Below, in pieces: positions 1 through 8,818 of a DNA stretch of 64,000 bases. Source of the DNA: Weeksellaceae bacterium (GTDB lineage: Bacteria; Bacteroidota; Bacteroidia; Flavobacteriales; Weeksellaceae). The number at the start of each line of letters is the position of its first letter. Position 1 is the first letter of the stretch. A program made the translations under genes and the position numbers. The stretch is taken from NCBI GenBank assembly GCA_019459455.1, contig JAIBEX010000022.1:1-64000 (forward strand), in the 5' to 3' direction. Under the pieces are notes generated by a model. It was not told where the DNA came from and ran no database searches. It worked only from the letters and a program-made list of their open reading frames with translations.

Positions 1-59
1 GTCTCGGATTGCTTCAAGGCGAAGACAATCTGACTTTCTGTAAATCTGCTTTTTTTCAT
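1..59 (-). CDS. IS3-family transposase OrfA, N-terminal fragment (cut by window edge)
   Basis: Reading leftward from an ATG at 57-59, the 19 visible residues begin MKKSRFTESQIVFALKQSE. This is the typical start of the helix-turn-helix OrfA protein of IS3-family elements (IS407-like group), which binds the terminal repeats and is joined to OrfB by frameshifting to make the transposase. Only the start is visible, so it cannot be said whether the copy is intact. The element end should lie within about 100 bases to the right. The stretch at 95-121 is a candidate terminal repeat, but the partner end is outside the window. Confidence 0.72.
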   Translation of the reverse strand, partial: MKKSRFTESQIVFALKQSE

Positions 60-470
60 TTGATTTTTCTTGTATTAAAGTTAATTACTTTATCGAAAAA
101 TCTCTACTTTTAGGTGTTACGGTTTTGTGGGAGAAGGTCAAGCGCAGTCGAAAGGCCCAAAAAATATTTGCACCGTGCCTATAGCTAAGTTAATGGTTTT
201 ACTGAACTGTTCAATAAAAATATTTTGATTCTTTAAAAGGCCTCCAAAAGCCACAAAAAAAGCAGTCCTTCCAAAAAACTGCTTTGTATCTCTAAATTCT
301 AAAAACGACAACTCCATAGACTTCCAAAAAACTACCGGCGGTCAACCTGTCCAGAGCGCAGCGAAGGATCTAATGGGCTTTCACTCCTGGTGTTGCAGTC
401 AAAACGACCCGAGGTGCAGCCGAACGGAGCGAAGCTAAAGCTTAGTTATTATTAGCAGAAGTATTTTTTT
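60..470. other. gene-free stretch with IS end and repeat-like debris
   Basis: No convincing coding sequence is visible. The left part probably holds the end of the IS3-type element. Around 130-160 and 335-445 there are GC-richer phrases such as GCGCAGTCGAA and AGCGCAGCGAAGGA that look like decayed dispersed intergenic repeats. A terminator hairpin lies at 253-285. Confidence 0.45.
253..285 (-). terminator. rho-independent terminator
   Basis: An 8-bp stem (AAAGCAGT at 259-266 with ACTGCTTT at 278-285) closes an 11-base loop. Read on the minus strand it is followed by a run of seven T. It is suitably placed to end transcription of the lipoprotein gene at 471-962, though about 185 bases away. 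Confidence 0.55.
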
Positions 471-962
471 TCAGTCGCAACTTCCATTACACATTGTTGC
501 ATTTTGATAATCAGACGCATTAATTGTATAGGTTTCAGTTGGAGTGTCATTATAAATGACATTAAATGGACTTCTTAAATTATCACTGTAAACTTCTCCA
601 CTTAAATGAGGACAGGTAGTGCAAGTCGAACCATAACTTGAATAAATCGACTTTTTTTCATTACCAAAAATTATTGCAATATGACTAATATTTGGCACAT
701 GCACAAAACCACTCATACTATAACCACTTAAATGTCCTGCAGGTGGTTCTATGTGATTCAATTGTTGTCCATTTTGAAGGATTACAGATTTTGACATATC
801 GATTACTCCATTTGAATATGGAACTAATTTTACTGTTTTCCCCGATTCATTGACTATAGTATAATTGTATTCAACCCCTGTGCCCATATCAGGACAAGCG
901 GTCAAAATTTGCAAGAAAATAAAGACAAAGAAAATTTTTGCTGTTAAATAGATTTTTTTCAT
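471..962 (-). CDS. predicted lipoprotein of unknown function
   Basis: 163 residues. The N-terminus has two lysines, a hydrophobic stretch and the lipobox LTAC, so Cys23 should be lipidated and the protein anchored to a membrane facing the periplasm or cell surface. The mature part has no motif I recognise. It carries two close cysteine pairs (TCTTC near the middle and CNGSC at the extreme C-terminus) that could form disulfides or bind a metal. The gene is clearly more AT-rich than the acs cluster next to it and lies beside an IS end, so recent acquisition is plausible. It is transcribed away from the acs terminator and appears to stand alone. Confidence 0.7.
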   Translation of the reverse strand: MKKIYLTAKIFFVFIFLQILTACPDMGTGVEYNYTIVNESGKTVKLVPYSNGVIDMSKSVILQNGQQLNHIEPPAGHLSGYSMSGFVHVPNISHIAIIFGNEKKSIYSSYGSTCTTCPHLSGEVYSDNLRSPFNVIYNDTPTETYTINASDYQNATMCNGSCD

Positions 963-1102
963 TTATTACTTTGTTTTTATGTTGTCACTACACTATAACT
1001 GCTAACCTCTCAAATATACACAATTAATCCAATCTTCAAAAGTCTTTACAGGACTTGAGTGCCATTGCTGTCTTATGTAACTACGTGCAGTTTCCAAAAA
1101 CC

Positions 1103-1129
1103 AAAAAACCTCACGTTTCCGTAAGGTTT
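1103..1129 (-). terminator. terminator of the acs cluster
   Basis: A 10-bp stem with one mismatch (1106-1115 with 1120-1129) closes a TTTC loop, followed on the minus strand by six T. It sits about 45 bases downstream of the acs stop and probably ends the whole carboxylate cluster. Confidence 0.75.
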
Positions 1130-1174
1130 CATGTTTAATTGGCCGCTCTTTCACATCACCACATCACCACATCA

Positions 1175-3082
1175 TCAAATCTTCTCATTCTTAATCTCCT
1201 CCACAATCTCCGGATTCAGCAGGGTAGAGGTATCCCCGAAATTGGCGTAATCACCTTCCGCAATTTTCCTTAAAATCCTTCTCATAATCTTGCCGGAACG
1301 GGTTTTAGGCAAAGCGGACACAAACTGGATCTTGTCGAGTTTCGCAATCGGCCCAATCGTATCGCTGATGACCTGGTTGATTTCTTTCCTCAGGTTCTCC
1401 CGGTCGCGGCTCTCGCCGGTGTCTTTCAGAATCACATAACCGTAAAGCGCACTTCCTTTAATGTCGTGCGGATAACCTACAATCGCCGATTCCGCCACCG
1501 CCGGATGCTGGTTAATGCTGTCTTCAATGGGTGCAGTTCCCAGGTTGTGTCCGGAAACGATGATCACGTCATCCACACGGCCGGTAATCCGGTAGTAGCC
1601 GACTTCATCGCGGAGCGCACCGTCGCCGGTAAAATATTTACCCGGAAAGGCCGTGAAATAGGTTTCTTTATACCTTTCATGGTCGCCCCAAATCGTTCTC
1701 GCAATTCCCGGCCACGGAAACCGGATGCACAGGTTACCGTCCACCTGGTTTCCGGTGATTTCATTGCGTTTGTCGTCCATCAGTACGGGCTGGATTCCAG
1801 GCAGTGGGAGCGTAGCATACGTCGGTTTCGTAGGCGTTACAAAAGGGATTGGGGAAATCATGATTCCACCCGTTTCGGTTTGCCACCAGGTATCTACGAT
1901 CGGGCATTTTTTCTTACCAACATGGTCGTTATACCAGTGCCAGGCTTCGTCGTTAATCGGTTCACCCACAGAACCGATGACCCTCAGACTCGACAGATCG
2001 TGTTCCTCCACCCATTCATAAGATTCTTTTGCCAGGGAGCGAATCGCGGTAGGAGCCGTGTAAAACTGCGTGATCTTATGTTTTTCAATAACTTCCCAGA
2101 AACGGTCGGGTTCCGGATAGGTCGGTACGCCCTCAAAAATGACCGTCGTCGCACCGTTTGCGAGCGGTCCGTACAGGATGTACGAATGCCCTGTAATCCA
2201 GCCGATGTCGGCCGTACACCAGTAGATATCGTTTTCCCGGTAATTGAATACGTTTTTGAAGGTATAGGCCGTGTACACCATATACCCGGCGCAGGTGTGC
2301 AGCATCCCTTTCGGTTTTCCCGTGGACCCGGAGGTGTACAGGATGAAAAGCGGGTCTTCGGCATCCATGATCACCGAAATGAAATCCAAAGGAGCCTTTT
2401 CATACAGCGGTTCGAGCCAGAAATCGCGGCCTTCCTTCATTTTCACTTCGCCGCCGGTCCTTTTAACAACGAGGACTTTTTCCACCGTCGGGCATTTTTC
2501 CACCGCTTCGTCAATGATTCCTTTCAGGTCAATCGCCTTGTTGCCGCGGTAACTGCCGTCGGAACAGATAATCATCTTCGCTTCGCAGTCGTTCACGCGG
2601 GAAGTAACCGCCGATGCCGAGAATCCTGCAAAAATCACCGAGTGTACAGCCCCAAGTCTGGCGCAGGCAAGCATCGTGACGGCCAGTTCGGGAATCATGG
2701 GCAGGTAAATGCACACCCGGTCGCCTTTCTGTATGCCCATATCGCGCAGGACATTGGCCATTTTGCAGACGCGGTCGCGAAGTTCGGAATAAGATATATG
2801 CTGCGCTTCTTCTTTCGGGTCGTTGGGTTCCCAAATGATCGCGGTCTTCTCGCCGCGGGTGTTCAGATGCCGGTCGATGCAGTTTTTGGTGATGTTGAGC
2901 TTGGCATTTTTAAACCATTTGATCTGCGCTTCCTGCATGTCATAATCCACGACCTTGCTCCACCGCTGGTACCAGACAAAATTTTCGTCGGCAATCTTAT
3001 CCCAGAATTTCTTCGGGTTCTTGATTGATTTTTTATACTGCTTAAAGTAATCCGGAAGATCATCAATGAAATAATTCTTCAT
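1175..3082 (-). CDS. acs: acetyl-CoA synthetase (AMP-forming)
   Basis: 635 residues, the usual length for Acs. It activates acetate with ATP and CoA through acetyl-AMP, in the cytoplasm. The N-terminal ACS domain is followed by the adenylate-forming core with the P-loop YTSGSTGKPKG (near residue 250), the acetate-pocket motif DTWWQTETGG, and the hinge/FTGDGA region. The C-terminal lid ends with PKTRSGK, whose last lysine (about residue 598) is catalytic and in many bacteria is switched off by acetylation. It is the last gene of the minus-strand cluster, about 150 bases after a propionate-type ligase. A dispersed repeat in that gap suggests that acs may also have its own transcript. Identification is firm. 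Confidence 0.97.
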   Translation of the reverse strand: MKNYFIDDLPDYFKQYKKSIKNPKKFWDKIADENFVWYQRWSKVVDYDMQEAQIKWFKNAKLNITKNCIDRHLNTRGEKTAIIWEPNDPKEEAQHISYSELRDRVCKMANVLRDMGIQKGDRVCIYLPMIPELAVTMLACARLGAVHSVIFAGFSASAVTSRVNDCEAKMIICSDGSYRGNKAIDLKGIIDEAVEKCPTVEKVLVVKRTGGEVKMKEGRDFWLEPLYEKAPLDFISVIMDAEDPLFILYTSGSTGKPKGMLHTCAGYMVYTAYTFKNVFNYRENDIYWCTADIGWITGHSYILYGPLANGATTVIFEGVPTYPEPDRFWEVIEKHKITQFYTAPTAIRSLAKESYEWVEEHDLSSLRVIGSVGEPINDEAWHWYNDHVGKKKCPIVDTWWQTETGGIMISPIPFVTPTKPTYATLPLPGIQPVLMDDKRNEITGNQVDGNLCIRFPWPGIARTIWGDHERYKETYFTAFPGKYFTGDGALRDEVGYYRITGRVDDVIIVSGHNLGTAPIEDSINQHPAVAESAIVGYPHDIKGSALYGYVILKDTGESRDRENLRKEINQVISDTIGPIAKLDKIQFVSALPKTRSGKIMRRILRKIAEGDYANFGDTSTLLNPEIVEEIKNEKI

Positions 3083-3121
3083 AATATTTTTGTTTTATTT
3101 TTTACTGTTTTCTTTTTTTTT

Positions 3122-3209
3122 GGGAGCCGGGAACCTGCTGTCCGCTCATACTCCTCCCCGCCTGTGGCGGGTGCGGGGTAACCGCTTCCATCAGGGCTAT
3201 GAAGCCGGA
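3122..3209. repeat. structured intergenic repeat-like element between prpE and acs
   Basis: A GC-rich island in an otherwise T-rich gap. The centre folds as CCCCGCC-TGT-GGCGGG. The outer parts pair through AGCC/GGCT and CCTG/CAGG, and phrases such as TGTCCGCT and ACCGCTTCCATCAGGG resemble dispersed palindromic repeats that I remember from flavobacterial intergenic regions. That resemblance is from memory and unverified. Confidence 0.45.
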
Positions 3210-3233
3210 AACATTATCAAATGACGGCTTCGA

Positions 3234-5135
3234 TTATATTTTCTCTTTTTTATATACATTCATCATGTCCTGAAGTTCCTCTACAATACTTTCATCATCA
3301 ATGGTGGACGGCATCTGGTATTCTTTTCCGTCCAGCATGGTCCGGATAAGTTTCCTTAAGATCTTCCCCGAGCGGGTTTTCGGCAGCCGGTTTACAACCA
3401 TTGCATTTTTAAGACACGCAACTGCACCAATTTTTTCTCTCACGAGGGCCACAATGTCTTTCTCCAGCTGTTCCTGGTTTGCTTTCGATCCGGATTTAAG
3501 CACGGCGATTGCAAAGGGGACCTGGCCTTTAAGCTCATCATCAATTCCAACGACGCAGCACTCTGCAACATCCTTGTGGGCCGCCACGACTTCTTCCATT
3601 TCAGCGGTGGAAAGGCGGTGGCCTGCTACATTAATCACATCATCCACCCGTCCGGTAACGAACACATATCCATCTTCATCCTTAATCGCGCCGTCGCCCG
3701 AGAAATAATATCCCGGAAACCTGGACAGGTATCCGAATTTAAAACGTTCGGGGTCGCCCCAGATTCCGGTCATGGCTCCGGGAGCAAGCGGAAGTTTGAT
3801 GACCAGATAGCCTTCATGGTGGGCCTCCAGTTCATATCCTTCCTCGCTGAATATCTTGATATCGTAACCGGGAATCGGTTTACCGGCAGATGCCCGTTTT
3901 ATTTTCACTTCTTCGACTCCGGGCATCAGTCCGAGCATGGGCCAACCCGATTCTGTTTGCCACCAGTGGTCTATGGCCGGAACTCCTACGAACTCTTCGT
4001 ACCAGTCCAGGGTAGCCACATCGCAGCGTTCACCGGCCAGAAACTGCGTCCGCAGTGAGGACAGGTCATATTTTTTAACGAATTCGCCATTCGGATCTTC
4101 TTTTTTAATGGCCCGGATTGCGGTCGGAGCCGTAAACATCACCGAAACGTTATGGTCCTGGATGACGCGCCAGAAAGTCCCCGCATCGGGTGTTCCAATG
4201 GGTTTTCCTTCAAAGATAATGGTTGTGTTCCGGTTGATGAGGGGTGCATATACCGAAAAACTATGCCCGACTGCCCAACCGATGTCGGAGGCCGCCCAAA
4301 AGGTTTCACCTTCGTTAGCTCCGTAAATATTTTTAATCGCAAACTTCATCGCCACTGCATGTCCACCGTTATCGCGCACAACCCCTTTTGGTTTTCCTGT
4401 GGTTCCGGAGGTATATAGGATGTAAAGGGGATGCGTTGACTCCACCGGAACGCATTCCGCAGGATCAGATTCTTCAATAAGTTTCTCGAAATCCGTAAGG
4501 TCTTTTTCGTTTTTAAAATCGACGCGGTTGCCCAAAAGTTTTCGGTCGAAAGCAACGATATGTTCAGGTTTATGCGTTGCGATGGAAATGGCCTCCCTAA
4601 CAAAAGGGAGATAAGGAATCCTGCGGGAGACTTCCATACCGGAACTGGCGGTAATGATTGCTTTGGGGTTGCAGTCATCAATCCTGATGGCCAGTTCGGT
4701 GGGTGCAAACCCGCCAAAAACAACAGAATGGGTAACGCCCAGCCGTGCACAGGCCAACATCGCAAACAAAGACTCCGGAATCATGGGCATATAGATGATG
4801 GCGGTATCGCCTTTCTCCAGACCCAGTTTTCTCAGACCGCCTGCCAGTTTTGAGACCTGCTCCTTTACCTCACTGTAGGTGTATTTAAGGATGCGGGAAG
4901 TTACAGGGGAATCGTAGATGATCGCCACCTGCTCCCCGAAACCGTCGTTGATGTGCTTGTCAAGTGCCAGATAACAGGTATTGAGTTCACCGTCGGCAAA
5001 CCAGCTTGGGTAATTCTCACCGTCATCGGTGAGGATTTTGGTAGGCTTTTTAAACCATTCAATATTTTTGGCCTGTGCTGCCCAAAACTGCTCTCTGTTT
5101 TCAACACTTTCGCGGAACATTTCCTGCGCTTTCAT
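3234..5135 (-). CDS. prpE: propionyl-CoA synthetase-like acyl-CoA ligase
   Basis: 633 residues. It belongs to the AMP-forming acyl-CoA synthetases and converts a short carboxylate to its CoA thioester. The core carries YTSGTTGKPKG, DHWWQTESGW and the lid lysine in PKTRSGK (residue 591). It resembles PrpE rather than Acs because of the RDNGGHAVA segment after the P-loop and the ASDIGWAVGHSFSVYAPL stretch. Propionate is the expected substrate, but acetate or another short acid cannot be excluded from sequence. It lies between a receiver protein and acs in the minus-strand cluster, which supports a role in using imported short-chain acids. The start ATG is preceded by a T-rich gap of about 90 bases after the receiver gene. 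Confidence 0.88.
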   Translation of the reverse strand: MKAQEMFRESVENREQFWAAQAKNIEWFKKPTKILTDDGENYPSWFADGELNTCYLALDKHINDGFGEQVAIIYDSPVTSRILKYTYSEVKEQVSKLAGGLRKLGLEKGDTAIIYMPMIPESLFAMLACARLGVTHSVVFGGFAPTELAIRIDDCNPKAIITASSGMEVSRRIPYLPFVREAISIATHKPEHIVAFDRKLLGNRVDFKNEKDLTDFEKLIEESDPAECVPVESTHPLYILYTSGTTGKPKGVVRDNGGHAVAMKFAIKNIYGANEGETFWAASDIGWAVGHSFSVYAPLINRNTTIIFEGKPIGTPDAGTFWRVIQDHNVSVMFTAPTAIRAIKKEDPNGEFVKKYDLSSLRTQFLAGERCDVATLDWYEEFVGVPAIDHWWQTESGWPMLGLMPGVEEVKIKRASAGKPIPGYDIKIFSEEGYELEAHHEGYLVIKLPLAPGAMTGIWGDPERFKFGYLSRFPGYYFSGDGAIKDEDGYVFVTGRVDDVINVAGHRLSTAEMEEVVAAHKDVAECCVVGIDDELKGQVPFAIAVLKSGSKANQEQLEKDIVALVREKIGAVACLKNAMVVNRLPKTRSGKILRKLIRTMLDGKEYQMPSTIDDESIVEELQDMMNVYKKEKI

Positions 5136-5223
5136 ATCTGTACGTTTTAATGGTTTTGAAGTTTTGGAAAAGGGAAGGCTAAAAGGTAATATAATGAGCC
5201 TGAACGTTCTCCTCCAAAACTGT

Positions 5224-5586
5224 TTATGCTAATAATTCTTCTACTTTTTCAGTGAGTTTCTTAATGGAATAGGGCTTCGTAACATATGCATCGGCACCCA
5301 GATCCAGGCCTTTTTTCATGTCGGCTTCCCCCGTCTTTGCAGAGAGGAAGATGACCTTGATGTTTTCATACGCTTTGTTTTTCCTGATTTCCGCCAGGGT
5401 GGTGTACCCGTCCACATTCGGCATCATGATGTCGAGCAGGATGAGGTCGGGAATCTCGGTTTTCAGGATTTCCAAGACTTCCGAACCGTCCCGTGCAATG
5501 AAGACCTCGTAACCTGCTTTTTTGAAAGCATATTCCAGGGTCATGATGATTTTGTGTTCGTCGTCTGCTATCAGTATCTTTTTCAT
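5224..5586 (-). CDS. single-domain response regulator (receiver only)
   Basis: 120 residues forming one CheY-like receiver. The acidic pair is Asp8/Asp9, the phosphoacceptor is Asp52 in LLDIMMP, and the switch residues are Ser82 and Lys104 (TKPYS). No DNA-binding or enzymatic output domain follows. The start overlaps the stop of the upstream symporter-kinase gene by four bases, so the two are translationally coupled and almost certainly partners. In the comparable CrbS/CrbR pair of gamma-proteobacteria the regulator has a LuxR-type HTH, which is missing here. The signal must therefore pass to a second protein or act by protein contact. Confidence 0.92.
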   Translation of the reverse strand: MKKILIADDEHKIIMTLEYAFKKAGYEVFIARDGSEVLEILKTEIPDLILLDIMMPNVDGYTTLAEIRKNKAYENIKVIFLSAKTGEADMKKGLDLGADAYVTKPYSIKKLTEKVEELLA

Positions 5587-8237
5587 ACATGTTCATTTTT
5601 GTTAGGCAAAAAAATCTCAAATGTCACCCCAATCTCTTTGTTTTTAGCTGTAATTTCGCCACCGTGCGCTTCAATAATCCTTTTGCAGATCGCGAGTCCA
5701 AGTCCGCTGCCAATGGGTTTGCGGAGGTTTTGGTTTTTACTCTGATAAAACTTTTCAAAGACGTATTCCAGGTCTTCTTCCGGGATGGTTTTGCCGGTGT
5801 TGAAGATTGAAATTTTGAGCCCGCCTTCCTTTTCCTGGAATTTAGCCTGCACCATTCCCTGTTCGCCGGCGAATTTCAGCGCATTCCCAAGGATGTTCTG
5901 GAACACCTGGATCATTTTCATCTCGTCATAGGGGAAAATCTCGTTGTGCATCAAATTCACTTTGGAGTGGTGGAGGTGTTTCTGTTCAAAAAGCTGCAAC
6001 AAGGGTTTTAGGGCCTTGTGATAGGTTGCCGAAATATTTCCGGTCTCTATGTTCAGAGGTGTAGTTCCGGCTTCCAGTTTGTCCAGGTACAGGATGTCAT
6101 TGATGATTTCGGCCAGCCGGTCGCTCTCGGAAATGATGTTTCCGAGAAAGTCTTTTTTGATTTCCAGAGGCATCTCTTCATCATCCATAAGCAGTTCACT
6201 GGTGGCACGGATCGCTGTGATTGGGGTCCGCAGTTCATGCGCCACTGAATCCAGGAAATCATCTTTCTGCCGGTCTTTTATGATTAGCGTTTCATTGGCA
6301 TTCTGCAGTTCTTCAGACATTTTCCTCAGCTGTTGGGAATGTTCGGTGAGTTGTTTGTTCATTGAAATGTTTTCTTTGGATTCCTCCAGAATTTTCAGCA
6401 CCTCCGGAAGCGTGATTTTATCTTCCTTTGTGACGCCTTCAATCAGAATCTTTGCGGAAGCAGTGCCAATCCGTCCGCTCAGCAGATTTTCGGAAAATTT
6501 GATGAAGCGGGAATCCGCGCTGTCGTTTTCGTCTGAGATATTATATTTCAGGTTGAATATTTTCAGCGCCTGTTTGGTTTTTATCTCTCCCAAAAATCGT
6601 GTCAGAATCTTGCGGATGTCAGAGATGTTTGCTGTTCCTTTCCAGATGTAGGCGTTTTCATGATTCTGTATGTAATCATTGATGTCCACATAAAGTTCCG
6701 CGAAATTCCGCTCCCGGTAATTGCCGGCACCGCTTGCAGAGATGATGACGAAGAGGCCGCCATTTGCCAGGAGACTCCAGAAAAACACATTGGCCACGGG
6801 CGAAAGATAATCCAGCTTGAAGAAGTTGAAGAACGCTGAGTCTTGGTAGACAGTGTCAAAATAATTAGGAAGGATAAGGTTGAAGTAACAGATTAGGACG
6901 CCCACAACAATTCCTGTTACCGCACCTGCAAAACTTCCGCGGCGCCAGAAAATCGCCCCGAAAAAAGAAGGTGCGAGCTGCGCAATGATTAAGAACGCAA
7001 TAAGACCGACTGAAAATAAAGTGGAACTGGTGATCAGAAACCTGTAAAACACAAAACCAAGGATGATGAGCGAGAATATGCTGAATTTCCGAATGTTCAC
7101 GATGGTTCTGTTGTTCGCATTTTCGGTTTCCGCCTTCAGACTGTTCAGCCACCCGTAGGGGATGATGATGTTGTTGGAAAGCATCACTGATAGGGAAATA
7201 CTGGCAATGATCATCATTGAGATACACGCACTGAGCCCGCCGAAAAAGACCATAGCTGCAATGAATATATTCCCGAATTTCTGCGGAATGAGAATGGAGT
7301 AAAACTCCGGATTTACGTTTTCGCCAAAAAAAAGGATTTTTCCGCCCCACGCAATGGGAAACACAAACAGGTTCATCAACAAAAGATAGAGTGGAAAGAG
7401 CCAGATGGCGGTCTTGAGATGCTTTTCTGTCCTGTTTTCTACAATGGTGGTGTGGAACTGCCGTGGAAGCAGGAAAATGGCCGTCATGGAGAGCAGGGAC
7501 ATCAGGAACCAGTTGAAGCCTCCTTCCAGACCGTTAAACGTGTTTTTCTGCTTAAAATCGGGAAGTCTGGAGGCTTTTTCATAGAGATCATCAAAACCGT
7601 TAAAAACGCCATAGACTACAAAAATTCCAAGAATCAGAAAGAAGATCAGTTTCAGGAAACTTTCAAATGCAACGGCGGAAATGATCCCGATGCGTTTTTC
7701 GGAAGCATCCACATAGCGGGTGCCGTAATATGCTGAAAATACCGCAATAATCAGTACTACGTACGTTGCAGTGTCAAGGAAGATATTGCTGGAATTCTGC
7801 GTAGAGGTCATCAGATGGAAAGTTTCTGAAATGGCCTTGATCTGCAAGCCAATGTATGGAATGACGGCCAGCATACAAACTATTGCAACCAAAGCGCCAA
7901 GAAATCTTCTGTTCCCGTAACGCAGGGAAATGAAATCTGCAATGCTGCTTATTTTGTTAACCCTGGAGATCCTGATAATCTTTGAATTGATATAAATCCA
8001 TGCAGGAATGATGATTACTGGGCCTATATAAACGGCCAGATATTCGAGTCCCTGGTTGGAGGCGACGCCGATGCTGCCGTAATAAGTCCACGCCGAGCAG
8101 TACACCGCCAGAGACAGCGAGTAGATATACGGGTTGTTTACCCAGAAGTTACTCTTCTTTTTTTCCGCCCAGAACGCAACGAAGAAGAGGATTCCCAGAT
8201 AAAGGATGACCAGCAAAAATAACAGCGGACTACTCAT
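5583..8237 (-). CDS. sodium:solute symporter-histidine kinase fusion (CbrA/CrbS type)
   Basis: 884 residues. The first 500 or so form a multi-pass SSS-family membrane domain starting with SPLLFLLVILYLGILFF. A linker follows (about 510-640) that looks like the STAC segment found in such fusions, including SAKILIEG. The C-terminus is a complete kinase: HELRTP with phosphoacceptor His667, an N-box around 780-790 (QNILGNALKFA), and GSGLGLA near 843-849. It probably senses or transports a small solute at the inner membrane and phosphorylates the receiver encoded immediately downstream. The cluster contents (acs, prpE, carboxylate-type carriers) suggest acetate or propionate as the signal, as for CrbS/MxtR, but this is inference. 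The start overlaps the upstream small gene by eight bases. Confidence 0.93.
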   Translation of the reverse strand: MSSPLLFLLVILYLGILFFVAFWAEKKKSNFWVNNPYIYSLSLAVYCSAWTYYGSIGVASNQGLEYLAVYIGPVIIIPAWIYINSKIIRISRVNKISSIADFISLRYGNRRFLGALVAIVCMLAVIPYIGLQIKAISETFHLMTSTQNSSNIFLDTATYVVLIIAVFSAYYGTRYVDASEKRIGIISAVAFESFLKLIFFLILGIFVVYGVFNGFDDLYEKASRLPDFKQKNTFNGLEGGFNWFLMSLLSMTAIFLLPRQFHTTIVENRTEKHLKTAIWLFPLYLLLMNLFVFPIAWGGKILFFGENVNPEFYSILIPQKFGNIFIAAMVFFGGLSACISMMIIASISLSVMLSNNIIIPYGWLNSLKAETENANNRTIVNIRKFSIFSLIILGFVFYRFLITSSTLFSVGLIAFLIIAQLAPSFFGAIFWRRGSFAGAVTGIVVGVLICYFNLILPNYFDTVYQDSAFFNFFKLDYLSPVANVFFWSLLANGGLFVIISASGAGNYRERNFAELYVDINDYIQNHENAYIWKGTANISDIRKILTRFLGEIKTKQALKIFNLKYNISDENDSADSRFIKFSENLLSGRIGTASAKILIEGVTKEDKITLPEVLKILEESKENISMNKQLTEHSQQLRKMSEELQNANETLIIKDRQKDDFLDSVAHELRTPITAIRATSELLMDDEEMPLEIKKDFLGNIISESDRLAEIINDILYLDKLEAGTTPLNIETGNISATYHKALKPLLQLFEQKHLHHSKVNLMHNEIFPYDEMKMIQVFQNILGNALKFAGEQGMVQAKFQEKEGGLKISIFNTGKTIPEEDLEYVFEKFYQSKNQNLRKPIGSGLGLAICKRIIEAHGGEITAKNKEIGVTFEIFLPNKNEHV

Positions 8238-8424
8238 CGAATTTCCTGAAGATTATAAAGGAGGCAACGCTTGAAGCGAACCATACGGCAAAGATGTAGG
8301 TGTAGATTAGTGGAAGCCCGGCAATCTTATCTGCATCATTGAACAAAAGCAGAACCGGCGCATTGAACATCACAAATAAGATGATGCTCAAAATAACCAG
8401 TTTCTGCTTGTGTCTTTTTTTCAT
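8230..8424 (-). CDS. small two-helix membrane protein
   Basis: 64 residues from the ATG at 8422-8424 (MKKRHKQKLV). An upstream in-frame start would add 22 unlikely residues. A basic N-terminus precedes two hydrophobic segments (about 10-30 and 38-58), then a short basic/acidic tail. The stop overlaps the start of the symporter-kinase gene by eight bases, so the two are likely translated together. I do not recognise a family. A small partner subunit of the SSS domain is the natural guess, since several SSS transporters have a short accessory protein encoded directly upstream. Confidence 0.78.
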   Translation of the reverse strand: MKKRHKQKLVILSIILFVMFNAPVLLLFNDADKIAGLPLIYTYIFAVWFASSVASFIIFRKFDE

Positions 8425-8496
8425 TTTTACTAAAATTGAAATAAATGGTGATGGGTTAAGGCTGAGAAATCCGGGTCTTCCGACACCCATTTTGCA

Positions 8497-8730
8497 CTAG
8501 TCCAGGATCTTCTCGTCGGAATATTCCCCTTTCAGCGAATACCACCCAAAAACAGCCAGTCCTCCGACGATAATTGGCACCAGGATGACGAGGATGATCC
8601 ATCCAAACACATTATCGTCCTGCTTGTCGGACATCACTTTTGGTATGCCGAATACGGTTAAGCCGTAATAAGCAACTACAAGGGCCAGAAGCAGCCACAC
8701 AATTCCCAATATTTTTTTTACTGTATCCAT
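8497..8730 (-). CDS. small membrane protein
   Basis: 77 residues from the ATG at 8728-8730 (MDTVKKILG). The longer reading frame upstream would overlap the previous spacer and look unnatural. Two membrane helices are evident (about 5-25 and 38-62), separated by a charged loop (SDKQDDN) and ending in an acidic tail. It lies between the MFS carrier (89-base gap) and the 64-residue membrane protein (72-base gap) and is transcribed with them. Function unknown. Its conserved-looking position in a transport cluster suggests an accessory to the carrier or to the kinase. Confidence 0.75.
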   Translation of the reverse strand: MDTVKKILGIVWLLLALVVAYYGLTVFGIPKVMSDKQDDNVFGWIILVILVPIIVGGLAVFGWYSLKGEYSDEKILD

Positions 8731-8818
8731 TCTTTTGTTTTTTAAAGTTAGTGAAAATCCGGAGACCACCATCGGTGATTAGACATTTGTACGGTCTCCG
8801 GAATTGATTTATTTTTAT

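Noticed and set aside
1466-3028. 520-codon open frame on the plus strand opposite acs
   Set aside because: Its translation is rich in Arg/His/Phe without any domain pattern, has no plausible start context, and the opposite frame is a complete acetyl-CoA synthetase.
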